A stretch of 50,719 nt of DNA. It comes from an uncultured Chlamydiae bacterium. Its GTDB lineage: Bacteria; Chlamydiota; Chlamydiia; Chlamydiales; CACLRR01. The notes beneath the pieces are model-generated. The model saw only the letters and a list, made by a program, of their open reading frames with translations. It made no database searches and was not told the DNA's origin. Shown here one piece after another: positions 43,463 through 50,719 of this stretch; position 1 is the stretch's first letter; every line of letters starts with the position of its first letter. Both the position numbers and the translations under genes were made by a program. The DNA is taken from NCBI GenBank assembly GCA_902609415.1, contig CACLRR010000006.1, forward strand, positions 1 through 50,719. The letters run 5' to 3'.

Positions 43463-45305
43463 AAGGAGTTAGAGGTAGGAGCGAATGGCAGATTGATTCA
43501 AGTTGAAGCATGTGCATATTTTCAAAGTGTTGTTGTGAGCCGCAGGTTAATGTACGGTGGTGGAATTTAATAAAACGTTGGAATGAGGTTTCTTTATTTT
43601 CTCGAGCTTGATTATACCAGAAATATTTATACATAATCCACATGCGTAGGATTCCTTTTTCACCTATAAGATGGGGTCTTGTTTGAGAATACTCAGAATA
43701 AAGAGAGCTGACGATTTCTTCGTGGGACAGAGAGGTTTTAGTTAGATCAGATTTCTTGTGTTTTTGAATAATGAATTTTAGAAGAGGATGTGACTCTTCA
43801 AAATAGAGCCAATAGCAGATCATATCATTTTGTAGTGTCCATATTTCTATTTTTTCTTCTGCTAGAGAAGCATCTATATTCTGTAAATTTTTTGTAAAAT
43901 GGACCGTTTTTTGGACAATTGTTTGAAATGAATCTCCATAGTTGTCGATTTGAATATAGCTGATTTCATCTTTTAGTAGGTGTTTTGCTCTATGCGGAAG
44001 CTTGGCTAGTGGGTTTTGTAAATCAAAGATGATTTTCCATACTAGTATTTCTAATTCTTCAAAATATTGATCTTTAAGTCCGGGAAGTAGAGAAATTTCA
44101 TCAAATGATTTCATGAGTTTGGTTAGAAGTTGATCTACAGTAAAAACCTCTCTATTTTCTTTAATCATTGTAATTTCGTTATGTAAAAATATATATACAT
44201 CTTGATTAAGAGTTGGAGAGTTTGGAGTGAAAGCGCCTTTAGATAGCTGAAACACATAGTTAATAGCAAGTTTGAGTTGTTTTCTTGCAGAGCGCTTGTC
44301 TAGTTTACTTGCAAGCTTATAGAGAAAGAGAATTCGATTGATAAGGTGAAACTGGTCAGATTCAGTAAAGCGCGGTTTCTTTTTCATCTGTAAATTAATT
44401 TGTCCTGCAATATAGTCACTGATAATTTTAACTTTTTGCGGTGGAAGTTTTTTGTGAATATCAAGCTTGGAGTACAGATTATTAGCTAGTATTGCAGAAA
44501 TACTTGCTGTTAGAATACTTTTATTTGTAATCTGTTTTAGTGAAATAATATCTTTTATTTTGTTGTTTATTGCTTCTTTTAATTCAGTGTGACTGATTAG
44601 ATAATTCGTTGAGGAAATTTCTAGTTGATAGCGGATGATAAGCCTATCTAATGGGGTGATTTTTTCAAGAGGACCTTTTTTAGGAAGAGATTCTTTATTC
44701 ATGAAATGTTTTTGTACAGCCCATATGGTTTTTGTAAGGGTATCAACGTGGAGTTTTTCACCATTCATTGTGGCAATGCATTCTGATATTTTTATAGCAA
44801 GCGAGTGGGCAAGATTATAGGGGTGGCTTTCATATTTTATGGAGGGGATCTGTATCTGTGTGATGCTCTCTTTAATGATCTGATTGAGGTTAACATGCCC
44901 TTTTTCTGTAAGGATTTCCTGTTTTGATTGTAGTTGAGTAAGGTAATAAGAAACCTTATCCCAGGTTTTTTTTAGGGTTTTAAGGCCAATTTTGTATTGT
45001 GGAAATTTCTTTTTTAGCTCAGGAATGAGATCTTTTAGAACGATATCTTGAATTGTTCTTGACCAATTTTTTGGTTTACTATTTTCAAGTATTTCATTTT
45101 TTATTCTTTTTGCAATAAAGATGGAAAGGTCAGAAAAAGGATCATAGAGATCTTCTTCTCTTTTCTTGGGGAATAATCTAGTTTGAGCATTAAATGCTTT
45201 TTCTTTGGCATTAGTGATCCGTTTATTAATTTTATCTCCTTGAGAATCAGACGATTCATCCCAAAAATCTTTTGTGGAGTAATTATGTATAATTTGTCTG
45301 GCCAT
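43431..45305 (-). CDS. Unrecognised 624-residue protein
   Basis: I do not recognise this protein. It has no signal peptide or membrane segment, is rich in Lys, Ile, Leu and Gln, and appears almost entirely alpha-helical. The N-terminal ~60 residues are charged and possibly disordered. The C-terminal ~120 are richer in aromatic residues, His and Cys. It could be a chlamydia-specific cytoplasmic protein or a type III effector; nothing in the sequence decides. Its ATG lacks a clear ribosome binding site, and a TATAAA-like -10 lies about 40 bp upstream on the minus strand. It is divergent from ssb. Confidence 0.7.
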   Translation of the reverse strand: MARQIIHNYSTKDFWDESSDSQGDKINKRITNAKEKAFNAQTRLFPKKREEDLYDPFSDLSIFIAKRIKNEILENSKPKNWSRTIQDIVLKDLIPELKKKFPQYKIGLKTLKKTWDKVSYYLTQLQSKQEILTEKGHVNLNQIIKESITQIQIPSIKYESHPYNLAHSLAIKISECIATMNGEKLHVDTLTKTIWAVQKHFMNKESLPKKGPLEKITPLDRLIIRYQLEISSTNYLISHTELKEAINNKIKDIISLKQITNKSILTASISAILANNLYSKLDIHKKLPPQKVKIISDYIAGQINLQMKKKPRFTESDQFHLINRILFLYKLASKLDKRSARKQLKLAINYVFQLSKGAFTPNSPTLNQDVYIFLHNEITMIKENREVFTVDQLLTKLMKSFDEISLLPGLKDQYFEELEILVWKIIFDLQNPLAKLPHRAKHLLKDEISYIQIDNYGDSFQTIVQKTVHFTKNLQNIDASLAEEKIEIWTLQNDMICYWLYFEESHPLLKFIIQKHKKSDLTKTSLSHEEIVSSLYSEYSQTRPHLIGEKGILRMWIMYKYFWYNQARENKETSFQRFIKFHHRTLTCGSQQHFENMHMLQLESICHSLLPLTPFNETICKKLI

Positions 45306-45471
45306 TCAAAACAAAAGTTAAATTAATAAAATAAACTTTATAGTAAATAACTTTCTATACATTGATAGAATTTATTTGTCTAGTAGGAAAAAAATAATTC
45401 TCTTTTTTTCGCTTTAAAAAAGCATTTTTTAATGCTATTCTGAATAGATCATTAAATTACTGGAGAGTGAT

Positions 45472-45939
45472 ATGAATTATATGACATTAGCCGGTCATCT
45501 TGGAGCAGATCCTGAAGTGCGATTTACCTCCTCTGGTGCAAAGGTAACAACTTTAAGACTTGCTTGCAGATCAAGAAAAGGACAAAGTGATGTAACAATT
45601 TGGTGGAGGGTAAGTGTATGGGGAGAGCACCTGGATAAATTGATCTCATATTTTAAAAAAGGCTCCGCAATTATGGCGATGGGTGAGATGCAGTCTCCTG
45701 AAATTTATACAGATCGTGATGGTAATCCTCAGGTTTCAATGAGTATGACAGCCAGAGATTTGGCTTTTAGTCCTTTTGGAAAGGGTAAAAGTGAAAATAC
45801 GCAGACAAGCACTATGCAGGATTTTTCAGAAACATCTTCAGAAGGCCAAGGTTTTGCTCAGATGGGAAGTTCAGTAAAACCTTCTGCTGAAACGCCTGCC
45901 ATGGATCAGCTGCCAGCTGATGATGAGATTCCCTTTTAA
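45472..45939 (+). CDS. ssb: Single-stranded DNA-binding protein
   Basis: Binds ssDNA in replication and repair. It has 155 residues: an N-terminal OB fold (1-105, with LAGHLGADPEVRFT and WWRVSVWG), a Gln/Ser-rich linker and the acidic tip DDEIPF that recruits partners. GGAGAG lies 6 bp before the ATG. A 6-bp inverted repeat (AGCATT/AATGCT, 45421-45436) lies 36 bp upstream. The stop overlaps the pseudouridine synthase start as TAATG, so both are probably co-translated. Confidence 0.95.
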   Translation: MNYMTLAGHLGADPEVRFTSSGAKVTTLRLACRSRKGQSDVTIWWRVSVWGEHLDKLISYFKKGSAIMAMGEMQSPEIYTDRDGNPQVSMSMTARDLAFSPFGKGKSENTQTSTMQDFSETSSEGQGFAQMGSSVKPSAETPAMDQLPADDEIPF

Positions 45940-46772
45940 TGCTATCCTTTACTGTTAATAAAGAAGAAGATGGTCTTACTCTTGGCAAGTGTGTACAAAG
46001 ACACTTGCCTTTTGATCTTTCCCTGAAAGCGATTAAACGAGAAATCGATGGATCTTGCGCACTACGCAATGGTAGAGTGGAGACTTTTTCATCAAAGAGA
46101 CTTTGTGTAGGTGATCGTATTGAAATAGACATTAAGCGATTTAATGATAAATTGAACCCAAAGATTTATTTTGAGGATCAACACCTATTAATTATTGATA
46201 AACCATGTGGCTTAGAATCAACCGCTGAAAAGGTAGGTCGTTATCTAGGACTTAGACAGATTTATCTTGTCCATCGTTTGGATAAGGCTACATCGGGATT
46301 ATTGTTAATAGCAAAGACACTGGAGGCTAAAGAGGAGTTGGATAGGTGTTTTAAAGAGCGCCTAATTCATAAGGAGTACCATGCTGTTATTGAGGGGAAA
46401 CTAGGGAGATCTTCTGGCATGATAGAAAATTACATTGGAGTTCATGCTCAACTTAATGGAAGGAAAAAGATGGGTGTTGTCTATTCTAAACATGGAAGGT
46501 TTGCTAAAACAGCCTATGAGGTAGTTAGAAGATCAAAAACTAAGACATTAGTAAGGCTTAGACCCTATACGGGAAGAACCCATCAATTACGACTTCACAT
46601 GAAGGGCCTAGGATTTCCTATTTGTGGAGACCCAGTCTATGGTAACGGTAGAATTGCTAGTAAACAGTCTTATAACAGGCTATTTTTACATGCCAGTAGC
46701 CTAAAATTTAAGCATCCTATTTTTCAAAATAAGATGATTTATTATTCAAAGCTACCTTTTTTTACAACATAA
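45939..46772 (+). CDS. RluA-family RNA pseudouridine synthase
   Basis: Isomerises uridine in rRNA or tRNA. It has 277 residues: an S4-like N-terminal domain (~1-70) and the catalytic domain with HRLDKATSG, catalytic D115. The RLRPYTGRTHQLRLHM and ICGDPVYG motifs are typical. Which site it modifies (RluC, RluD or another) cannot be told. It shares one base with the ssb stop. Confidence 0.88.
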   Translation: MLSFTVNKEEDGLTLGKCVQRHLPFDLSLKAIKREIDGSCALRNGRVETFSSKRLCVGDRIEIDIKRFNDKLNPKIYFEDQHLLIIDKPCGLESTAEKVGRYLGLRQIYLVHRLDKATSGLLLIAKTLEAKEELDRCFKERLIHKEYHAVIEGKLGRSSGMIENYIGVHAQLNGRKKMGVVYSKHGRFAKTAYEVVRRSKTKTLVRLRPYTGRTHQLRLHMKGLGFPICGDPVYGNGRIASKQSYNRLFLHASSLKFKHPIFQNKMIYYSKLPFFTT

Positions 46773-46825
46773 GTATCTCATATTTAGATTTTTCCATTTA
46801 TTTATAAAAAAAATATTTCATTTTG

Positions 46826-46853
46826 TTGAATTTAATCATGAGCTACTTATATT
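46826..46853 (+). promoter_or_regulatory. Candidate promoter of the small lipoprotein pair
   Basis: TTGAAT (46826-46831), a 16-bp spacer and TATATT (46848-46853), 40 bp before the Cys-rich lipoprotein ATG. It is the only good pair in the 121-bp gap, found by eye. Confidence 0.4.
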
Positions 46854-46893
46854 TGGGCTTAATCTTATGAATTTCTTTAAAAAGGGAGAAGAG

Positions 46894-47040
46894 ATGAAGA
46901 ATATAATGAAATCTATGATGGCTATAGCAGCTATTACTCTATTGTCTTCTTGTGGTTCAGACAGTAGTACTAGTTGTTGCAAAAAATCTAAGAAGATTGA
47001 GTGCTGTAAAAAACAAAAAAGAGAGTGTTGTAAAAAATAG
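46894..47040 (+). CDS. Tiny cysteine-rich lipoprotein with three CCKK motifs
   Basis: A 48-residue precursor with an excellent ribosome binding site (AAGGGAGAAG). The signal runs to the lipobox LSSC, giving a lipidated mature peptide of about 29 residues. The mature part holds three CCKK units (CCKKSKK, CCKKQKR, CCKK at the end): seven cysteines including the lipidated one, and many lysines. Small Cys-rich lipoproteins such as chlamydial OmcA are disulfide-linked in the envelope; this peptide could play a similar part or bind metal, but I see no homology. A second small lipoprotein follows after 9 bp. Confidence 0.8.
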   Translation: MKNIMKSMMAIAAITLLSSCGSDSSTSCCKKSKKIECCKKQKRECCKK

Positions 47041-47049
47041 GGGGTAGGT

Positions 47050-47178
47050 GTGAAAAATTTGGTGTTAGCGTGCCTCTTAGGTACATTTGTATTAGGTTTA
47101 TCTAGTTGTGAAGTGAATAAGAAGAAGAAGGATCATAAGAAGAAGAGTTATCGAAAATATCATTCTTCTAGAAGATAG
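47050..47178 (+). CDS. Tiny lysine-rich lipoprotein
   Basis: A 42-residue precursor with a GTG start and GGGGTAGG upstream. The signal is hydrophobic and ends in LSSC, a standard lipobox. The mature peptide is about 23 residues, dominated by lysine (EVNKKKKDHKKK), then Tyr, His, Ser and Arg. It has no cysteine beyond the lipidated one. It follows the Cys-rich lipoprotein by 9 bp and shares its terminator, so the two are probably co-expressed. A positive tail could bind LPS, peptidoglycan-like polymers or nucleic acid; that is speculation. Confidence 0.7.
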   Translation: MKNLVLACLLGTFVLGLSSCEVNKKKKDHKKKSYRKYHSSRR

Positions 47179-47180
47179 TT

Positions 47181-47206
47181 AAAATGCCTCTAAAGAGGCA
47201 TTTTTT
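47181..47206. terminator. Bidirectional terminator after the lipoprotein pair
   Basis: A 10-bp stem (AAAATGCCTC at 47181-47190, GAGGCATTTT at 47195-47204) with a TAAA loop and T6 on the plus strand; A4 on the left gives a weaker tail on the minus strand. It lies between convergent genes. Confidence 0.85.
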
Positions 47207-47207
47207 A

Positions 47208-50200
47208 TTATCCTTTTCTTCTTTTGTCTCTTACGACCGAACTTGTTGAAAGGAAAGTTAATGCGAAGGTTGTAATTAGGTGTTGAGCAGCATAGGATTG
47301 TCCTCCTTTTATAAAACGAATACCCCTTTCTACTAAACTATTAATTTTCCACGTTATAAGAGGTTTAGCGCAGGCGTTAAATAAACTGCTTGGGACAACA
47401 TCTACTTGTAAGATAGGAGCTCGTTTTACACTCTCAAAGACCTCTTCTGTTCTATCCAATTCAGTCTTGAGTCTATCAAAAAGCCCTATATATTCAGGGA
47501 TATTTTCGTAGCCTTCTGCCAATCTACTGAGAATACCTTCCGAATTTTGAAGGGATGAATTAGTTTCTTTTAATCTTATTATTTGGATTTCTATTTCAGC
47601 TTCAATATCTCTATATGCCTCTGTAAGAGGATCACGATCGTGGCTAGGATCTGCTAGATATCTGCTTATTAGTTGACCCGTTTCTCTATTAACTTTTTTT
47701 AGTCTACGCTGTAATTGATCCATGTTTGGAAGAGCTTCAATTCTTGTATTTAATATAAAATCAAGAAGAGCTTTTCTTTCATCAATAGCGGTAAGTATTT
47801 TCTTGGTCTGCTCTAGACGAGCTTTTTGTCGAATAAGAGAAGCTAAAAATTTGGATAGTGAAGCTGGGCATTCTGCCAAACCAGTTTCGTATGGTATAAG
47901 ATAGTTTTTTGCTCCTTCTAAGCTAGTTATCCCAGCAGCAAGGATTCTGTGAGCTGGAGCTGCAAATTCGTCATAAGTTTGAGCGTCATGATGTAATTGA
48001 CAAAGACTAGTTTCGCTAGACAAGGATTCAGCTAATGCTTGTCTAGCGCGTCTAGTAATATTAGGAACATTTCCTTGAGCTGTATGCCACAAATATCTCT
48101 CATAGATAATTTCTGCGGTTTTAATAGCTTTTTGTAGTTGTTTTCTACATTCATTTACTTTTCCAATTCCATGTTCGGCAATTCCCTTGCCGTTACGTGT
48201 AAGATGTATAACATAGCCATCCATATATTCACCTAGTTCTTTCATATCTTGAACATGTTGGCCAATGTTTCCTAATACGGGTTGTATGCTACCTAATGTC
48301 TCACTTTTTACCTTTGAAATTTGAGTATCTAATTCACTTTTGATTTCGGTCAAACGTCTTTCAAAGGCTTTAATTTGTGCATGTACTGTTTTTGCTTCTA
48401 TATCAGTAGAGTCAAGGGCTGCAATCGATGACTCTACAAGTGTTTGTGTAACATCTTGTGCTTTGACATGGAGCAATTCTAGACGTCTTTTAGCAGCAAG
48501 TCTTTCGCTCCTAATTTCATCATCACAAGTAGCAGGTTTAGCTCCTAGGGCTTTATTACTAATGGACAGAGTCCTATGAAGGAGGTGAAAGAGCCTAGAA
48601 TGATCATTACTTAGGTCTATATAGAGTTCATGGAGTTTTCTTGCTACACTTTTAGTGACAGCATCTTGTACTTCAGTTGAAGCTTGATCATATAATGTAG
48701 TATCAGGAGTCTCAGCTGATCTATTATATTTTTTAATACCAGCTTTTGTGCTTTTAGCAGAAGTGTTAACAACATCCATAACAGTTAATAATAGATTTTG
48801 AAGGTCTTTGGCGGTGCTACTATGATCTTCATATTCATCTTTCTGGTAACTATCTAGTCTAACTGTGTTTTCAGATAATTGCCCTCCATCACGAAGTGAG
48901 TCATCTAAAAGCTCAAGGGTTGCGAGAAGAACGCCATCTACAACTTGAGTTGTTGTCCCTCTCTCTTTAGAGTAGAGGGCTTCTATAGATCTATCAAAGA
49001 GGTTTTGGACAACAGAATAATAATTTAGACCCCAGATTAGAGCTACTTGAGTAGATTTAATAAATAAATAATTCATACCAGGAATTAGTGCAATAATTCC
49101 AACAACTGCAATAAAAGTAGATAGAAGAATAGAAGGGATTACTAATAAAGCCTTAGTAGGTGTGCTCATGTTTGATGAAAAAAGTGAGGGAACAATTTCT
49201 AAGGAAGATTCAAATAGATGGCGAGAAAGAGTCTTTTCTGGATTCATAAAAGCTATAATTGCTTGTTTAGTCATCTCTTTAAAGAGTTGGTCAAGATTTT
49301 CAAACGATTTTATATGTGTAACACCATGTTCATCTACCTCTTCGTAGGAAAGTGTTGATCTATTTTCACTAAGGAATCTCTTAATCACACTTATTCTTTC
49401 AGCAGAACTATCAGTTTTAGACCACTCCGTTATAGCAAGATGGAGATCTGTAAAGAATTTAAGAAGCATTTTGATTGGAAAATCCTCAGCAGGACCTTTA
49501 ACCTCTTTGCTACGGAGTTTTGTAATTAGTCCTCCAAAAAGATTTGCTACTAGGGATCTACTAGCTAGTGTAACAATATCTATAAGATGAAGTGCCATCT
49601 TTTTTGTAATAAAGGATGCGTCTGAGTTTCTAATAGCAATTCGAATTGATTCGGTATCTTTATCGTGTGTTGGATCAATATCTAGATCTTCTTTTTTAAG
49701 AATACATCGTGCGGCAAAAAGAGCTGAAGAAAAAGCACATAAGTTTGAAAATTCTTTTTTATCCTCATCAATTACTTTCTCCCATTCTGCAGTGGAAATA
49801 TCCTTTGTGTTAATTGAGACATCATCAGGTGATACTGAATCAGACACGCCCATCCCTTTTTTTGATGTGCTGGTAGTCATAGTTGCAATAGGAATTCCAC
49901 CCGCTTTGATTTCAACAACAGCATTTAATATATCTCCGAATTCCTCGGCAAAAAATGCGTCAAGTGGTTTTTCTCCATTCAAACCTTGTTTTAGCAGTTG
50001 TTCTATTTTTCTTAAGGTTGGAGCAGGAAGGATTTGACTAAAGATGCTTAGAATATTTGTTACTAACTCATCAGGAGATCCTTTTGATAAAGAACCTAAA
50101 CCTCCTTTAAGCACAGTATTTAGGGTGTCATGAGATAGCAAAGCCACTCTTCCTTGAAGTTGTCCTGTCAGGAGTCTAAGAGCATCAGCTTGTATTTCTC

Positions 50201-50719
50201 TACTAACTTGTGTTACAGTCTCTCCTGTAACACTTTCAATTGATTTAAGGTATCTGCGAAGCTCTGCGTGGTCTTCTGAATAAAGATGTTCTCTTAATAT
50301 TCTTAATTGTTGAGGACACTCATCATGAAAACCCTTAGAAAGAGATTGATTTCCTTCATGACGGAGTTTTTCTTTGAGGTTTTCTAGTCTTTTAACGTTA
50401 TAAGTTGATGGATCTGCGTCTACCAATAATATCGCTTGCAGAAGCTGTTTCCAATGAGGTGCTGGTGATAATTTTGCTTTAACTATACCCTCTGTAGTTG
50501 TTGCAATGCGTCTTACTGCACAACTACCTACAGCCCTTATGGTTAGCCTGCTAACTGTAGCTATAGTAGATTGAAAACTATGACCTGCTACTTTGTGTAA
50601 CAATCTATCTAAAATATTAGCTCCTGCTCCGTAACAAGCATACAACTTAGCCGATTCTCCCATGTAAAATCCAGCAGCTGCCCCACAAATAGGTGTTAAT
50701 TTTGGCATAGCTCCAAAGA
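47208..50719 (-). CDS. Very large hypothetical protein with Inc-like hydrophobic hairpin (5' end outside window)
   Basis: At least 1166 residues, unrecognised. The first ATG (50708) is 11 bases from the window edge and the frame is open through it (FGA before the Met). GGAG is only 2 bp upstream, too close, so the gene probably starts outside. Around residues 515-570 two hydrophobic stretches (LLVIPSILLSTFIAVVGII and YLFIKSTQVALIWGLNYY) are separated by a short turn, like the bilobed segment of chlamydial inclusion-membrane proteins. The rest is long alpha-helix with probable coiled coils in the C-terminal half. A type III effector or inclusion protein is possible but unproven. Confidence 0.7.
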   Translation of the reverse strand, partial: FGAMPKLTPICGAAAGFYMGESAKLYACYGAGANILDRLLHKVAGHSFQSTIATVSRLTIRAVGSCAVRRIATTTEGIVKAKLSPAPHWKQLLQAILLVDADPSTYNVKRLENLKEKLRHEGNQSLSKGFHDECPQQLRILREHLYSEDHAELRRYLKSIESVTGETVTQVSREIQADALRLLTGQLQGRVALLSHDTLNTVLKGGLGSLSKGSPDELVTNILSIFSQILPAPTLRKIEQLLKQGLNGEKPLDAFFAEEFGDILNAVVEIKAGGIPIATMTTSTSKKGMGVSDSVSPDDVSINTKDISTAEWEKVIDEDKKEFSNLCAFSSALFAARCILKKEDLDIDPTHDKDTESIRIAIRNSDASFITKKMALHLIDIVTLASRSLVANLFGGLITKLRSKEVKGPAEDFPIKMLLKFFTDLHLAITEWSKTDSSAERISVIKRFLSENRSTLSYEEVDEHGVTHIKSFENLDQLFKEMTKQAIIAFMNPEKTLSRHLFESSLEIVPSLFSSNMSTPTKALLVIPSILLSTFIAVVGIIALIPGMNYLFIKSTQVALIWGLNYYSVVQNLFDRSIEALYSKERGTTTQVVDGVLLATLELLDDSLRDGGQLSENTVRLDSYQKDEYEDHSSTAKDLQNLLLTVMDVVNTSAKSTKAGIKKYNRSAETPDTTLYDQASTEVQDAVTKSVARKLHELYIDLSNDHSRLFHLLHRTLSISNKALGAKPATCDDEIRSERLAAKRRLELLHVKAQDVTQTLVESSIAALDSTDIEAKTVHAQIKAFERRLTEIKSELDTQISKVKSETLGSIQPVLGNIGQHVQDMKELGEYMDGYVIHLTRNGKGIAEHGIGKVNECRKQLQKAIKTAEIIYERYLWHTAQGNVPNITRRARQALAESLSSETSLCQLHHDAQTYDEFAAPAHRILAAGITSLEGAKNYLIPYETGLAECPASLSKFLASLIRQKARLEQTKKILTAIDERKALLDFILNTRIEALPNMDQLQRRLKKVNRETGQLISRYLADPSHDRDPLTEAYRDIEAEIEIQIIRLKETNSSLQNSEGILSRLAEGYENIPEYIGLFDRLKTELDRTEEVFESVKRAPILQVDVVPSSLFNACAKPLITWKINSLVERGIRFIKGGQSYAAQHLITTFALTFLSTSSVVRDKRRKG

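Overview
The window looks like chromosomal DNA of a member of the Chlamydiota, probably from a family outside Chlamydiaceae. It is AT-rich and densely coding, with many 1-8 bp gene overlaps. Several blocks match gene neighbourhoods I recall from Chlamydia trachomatis: pknD-valS, pdhA-pdhB-pdhC, ompH-lpxD, bamA-recR, fabH-fabD-fabG-acpP and trxB next to acpS. The organism assignment is inference from synteny and protein families; no rRNA or tRNA gene is present to test it.

Layout. 1-4237: the 3' part of fumC, then a Nudix hydrolase and an amino-acid:cation symporter on the minus strand, then a class I DAHP synthase. 4301-6598: an unrecognised 765-residue protein built around four copies of a ~55-residue repeat. 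6652-12579 (minus): pknD, valS and a small lipoprotein, translationally coupled. 12652-15550: trpS and an MsbA-type ABC exporter with an EF-hand-like insert in its first periplasmic loop. 15575-18789: a lineage-specific island with a small orphan and three tandem secreted paralogues. Each paralogue has the same upstream box with a consensus -10; the first is split by a frameshift at an A7 run. 18831-25022: a DnaQ-like exonuclease, the pyruvate dehydrogenase genes, an MscS channel and a CorA transporter.

25171-33161 is the envelope and fatty-acid block: ompH/skp, lpxD, bamA, recR and fabH-fabD-fabG-acpP. Here ompH-lpxD converges on bamA instead of following it. 33208-37029 (minus) is a complete potABCD polyamine importer in which potC has no canonical start codon covering its first membrane segment. 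37164-39902 is an operon of thioredoxin reductase, a second thioredoxin-reductase-like flavoprotein carrying an export signal, and a predicted outer-membrane beta-barrel. 39911-40303 holds an acpS gene with no ATG, GTG or TTG start. 40314-46772 carries a PIN-TRAM membrane protein, rlmH, an lgt with a large insertion, an unrecognised 624-residue protein, ssb and an RluA-type pseudouridine synthase. 46894-47178 encodes two tiny lipoproteins, one with three CCKK motifs. The window ends inside a very large unrecognised protein with an Inc-like bilobed hydrophobic segment.

How the genes fit together. Much of the window serves the envelope: lipid A (lpxD), outer-membrane protein folding (ompH, bamA), lipoprotein maturation (lgt), acyl chains (fab genes and acpS, whose product activates AcpP) and a possible envelope redox module (the trxB operon and the Cys-rich lipoprotein). 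The most novel items are the exported TrxB-like operon, the four-repeat protein, the three-paralogue family with its shared box, and the two genes without canonical starts. No CRISPR array, insertion sequence, tRNA or rRNA was seen, and no gap over 300 bp remains once acpS and the small lipoproteins are counted.
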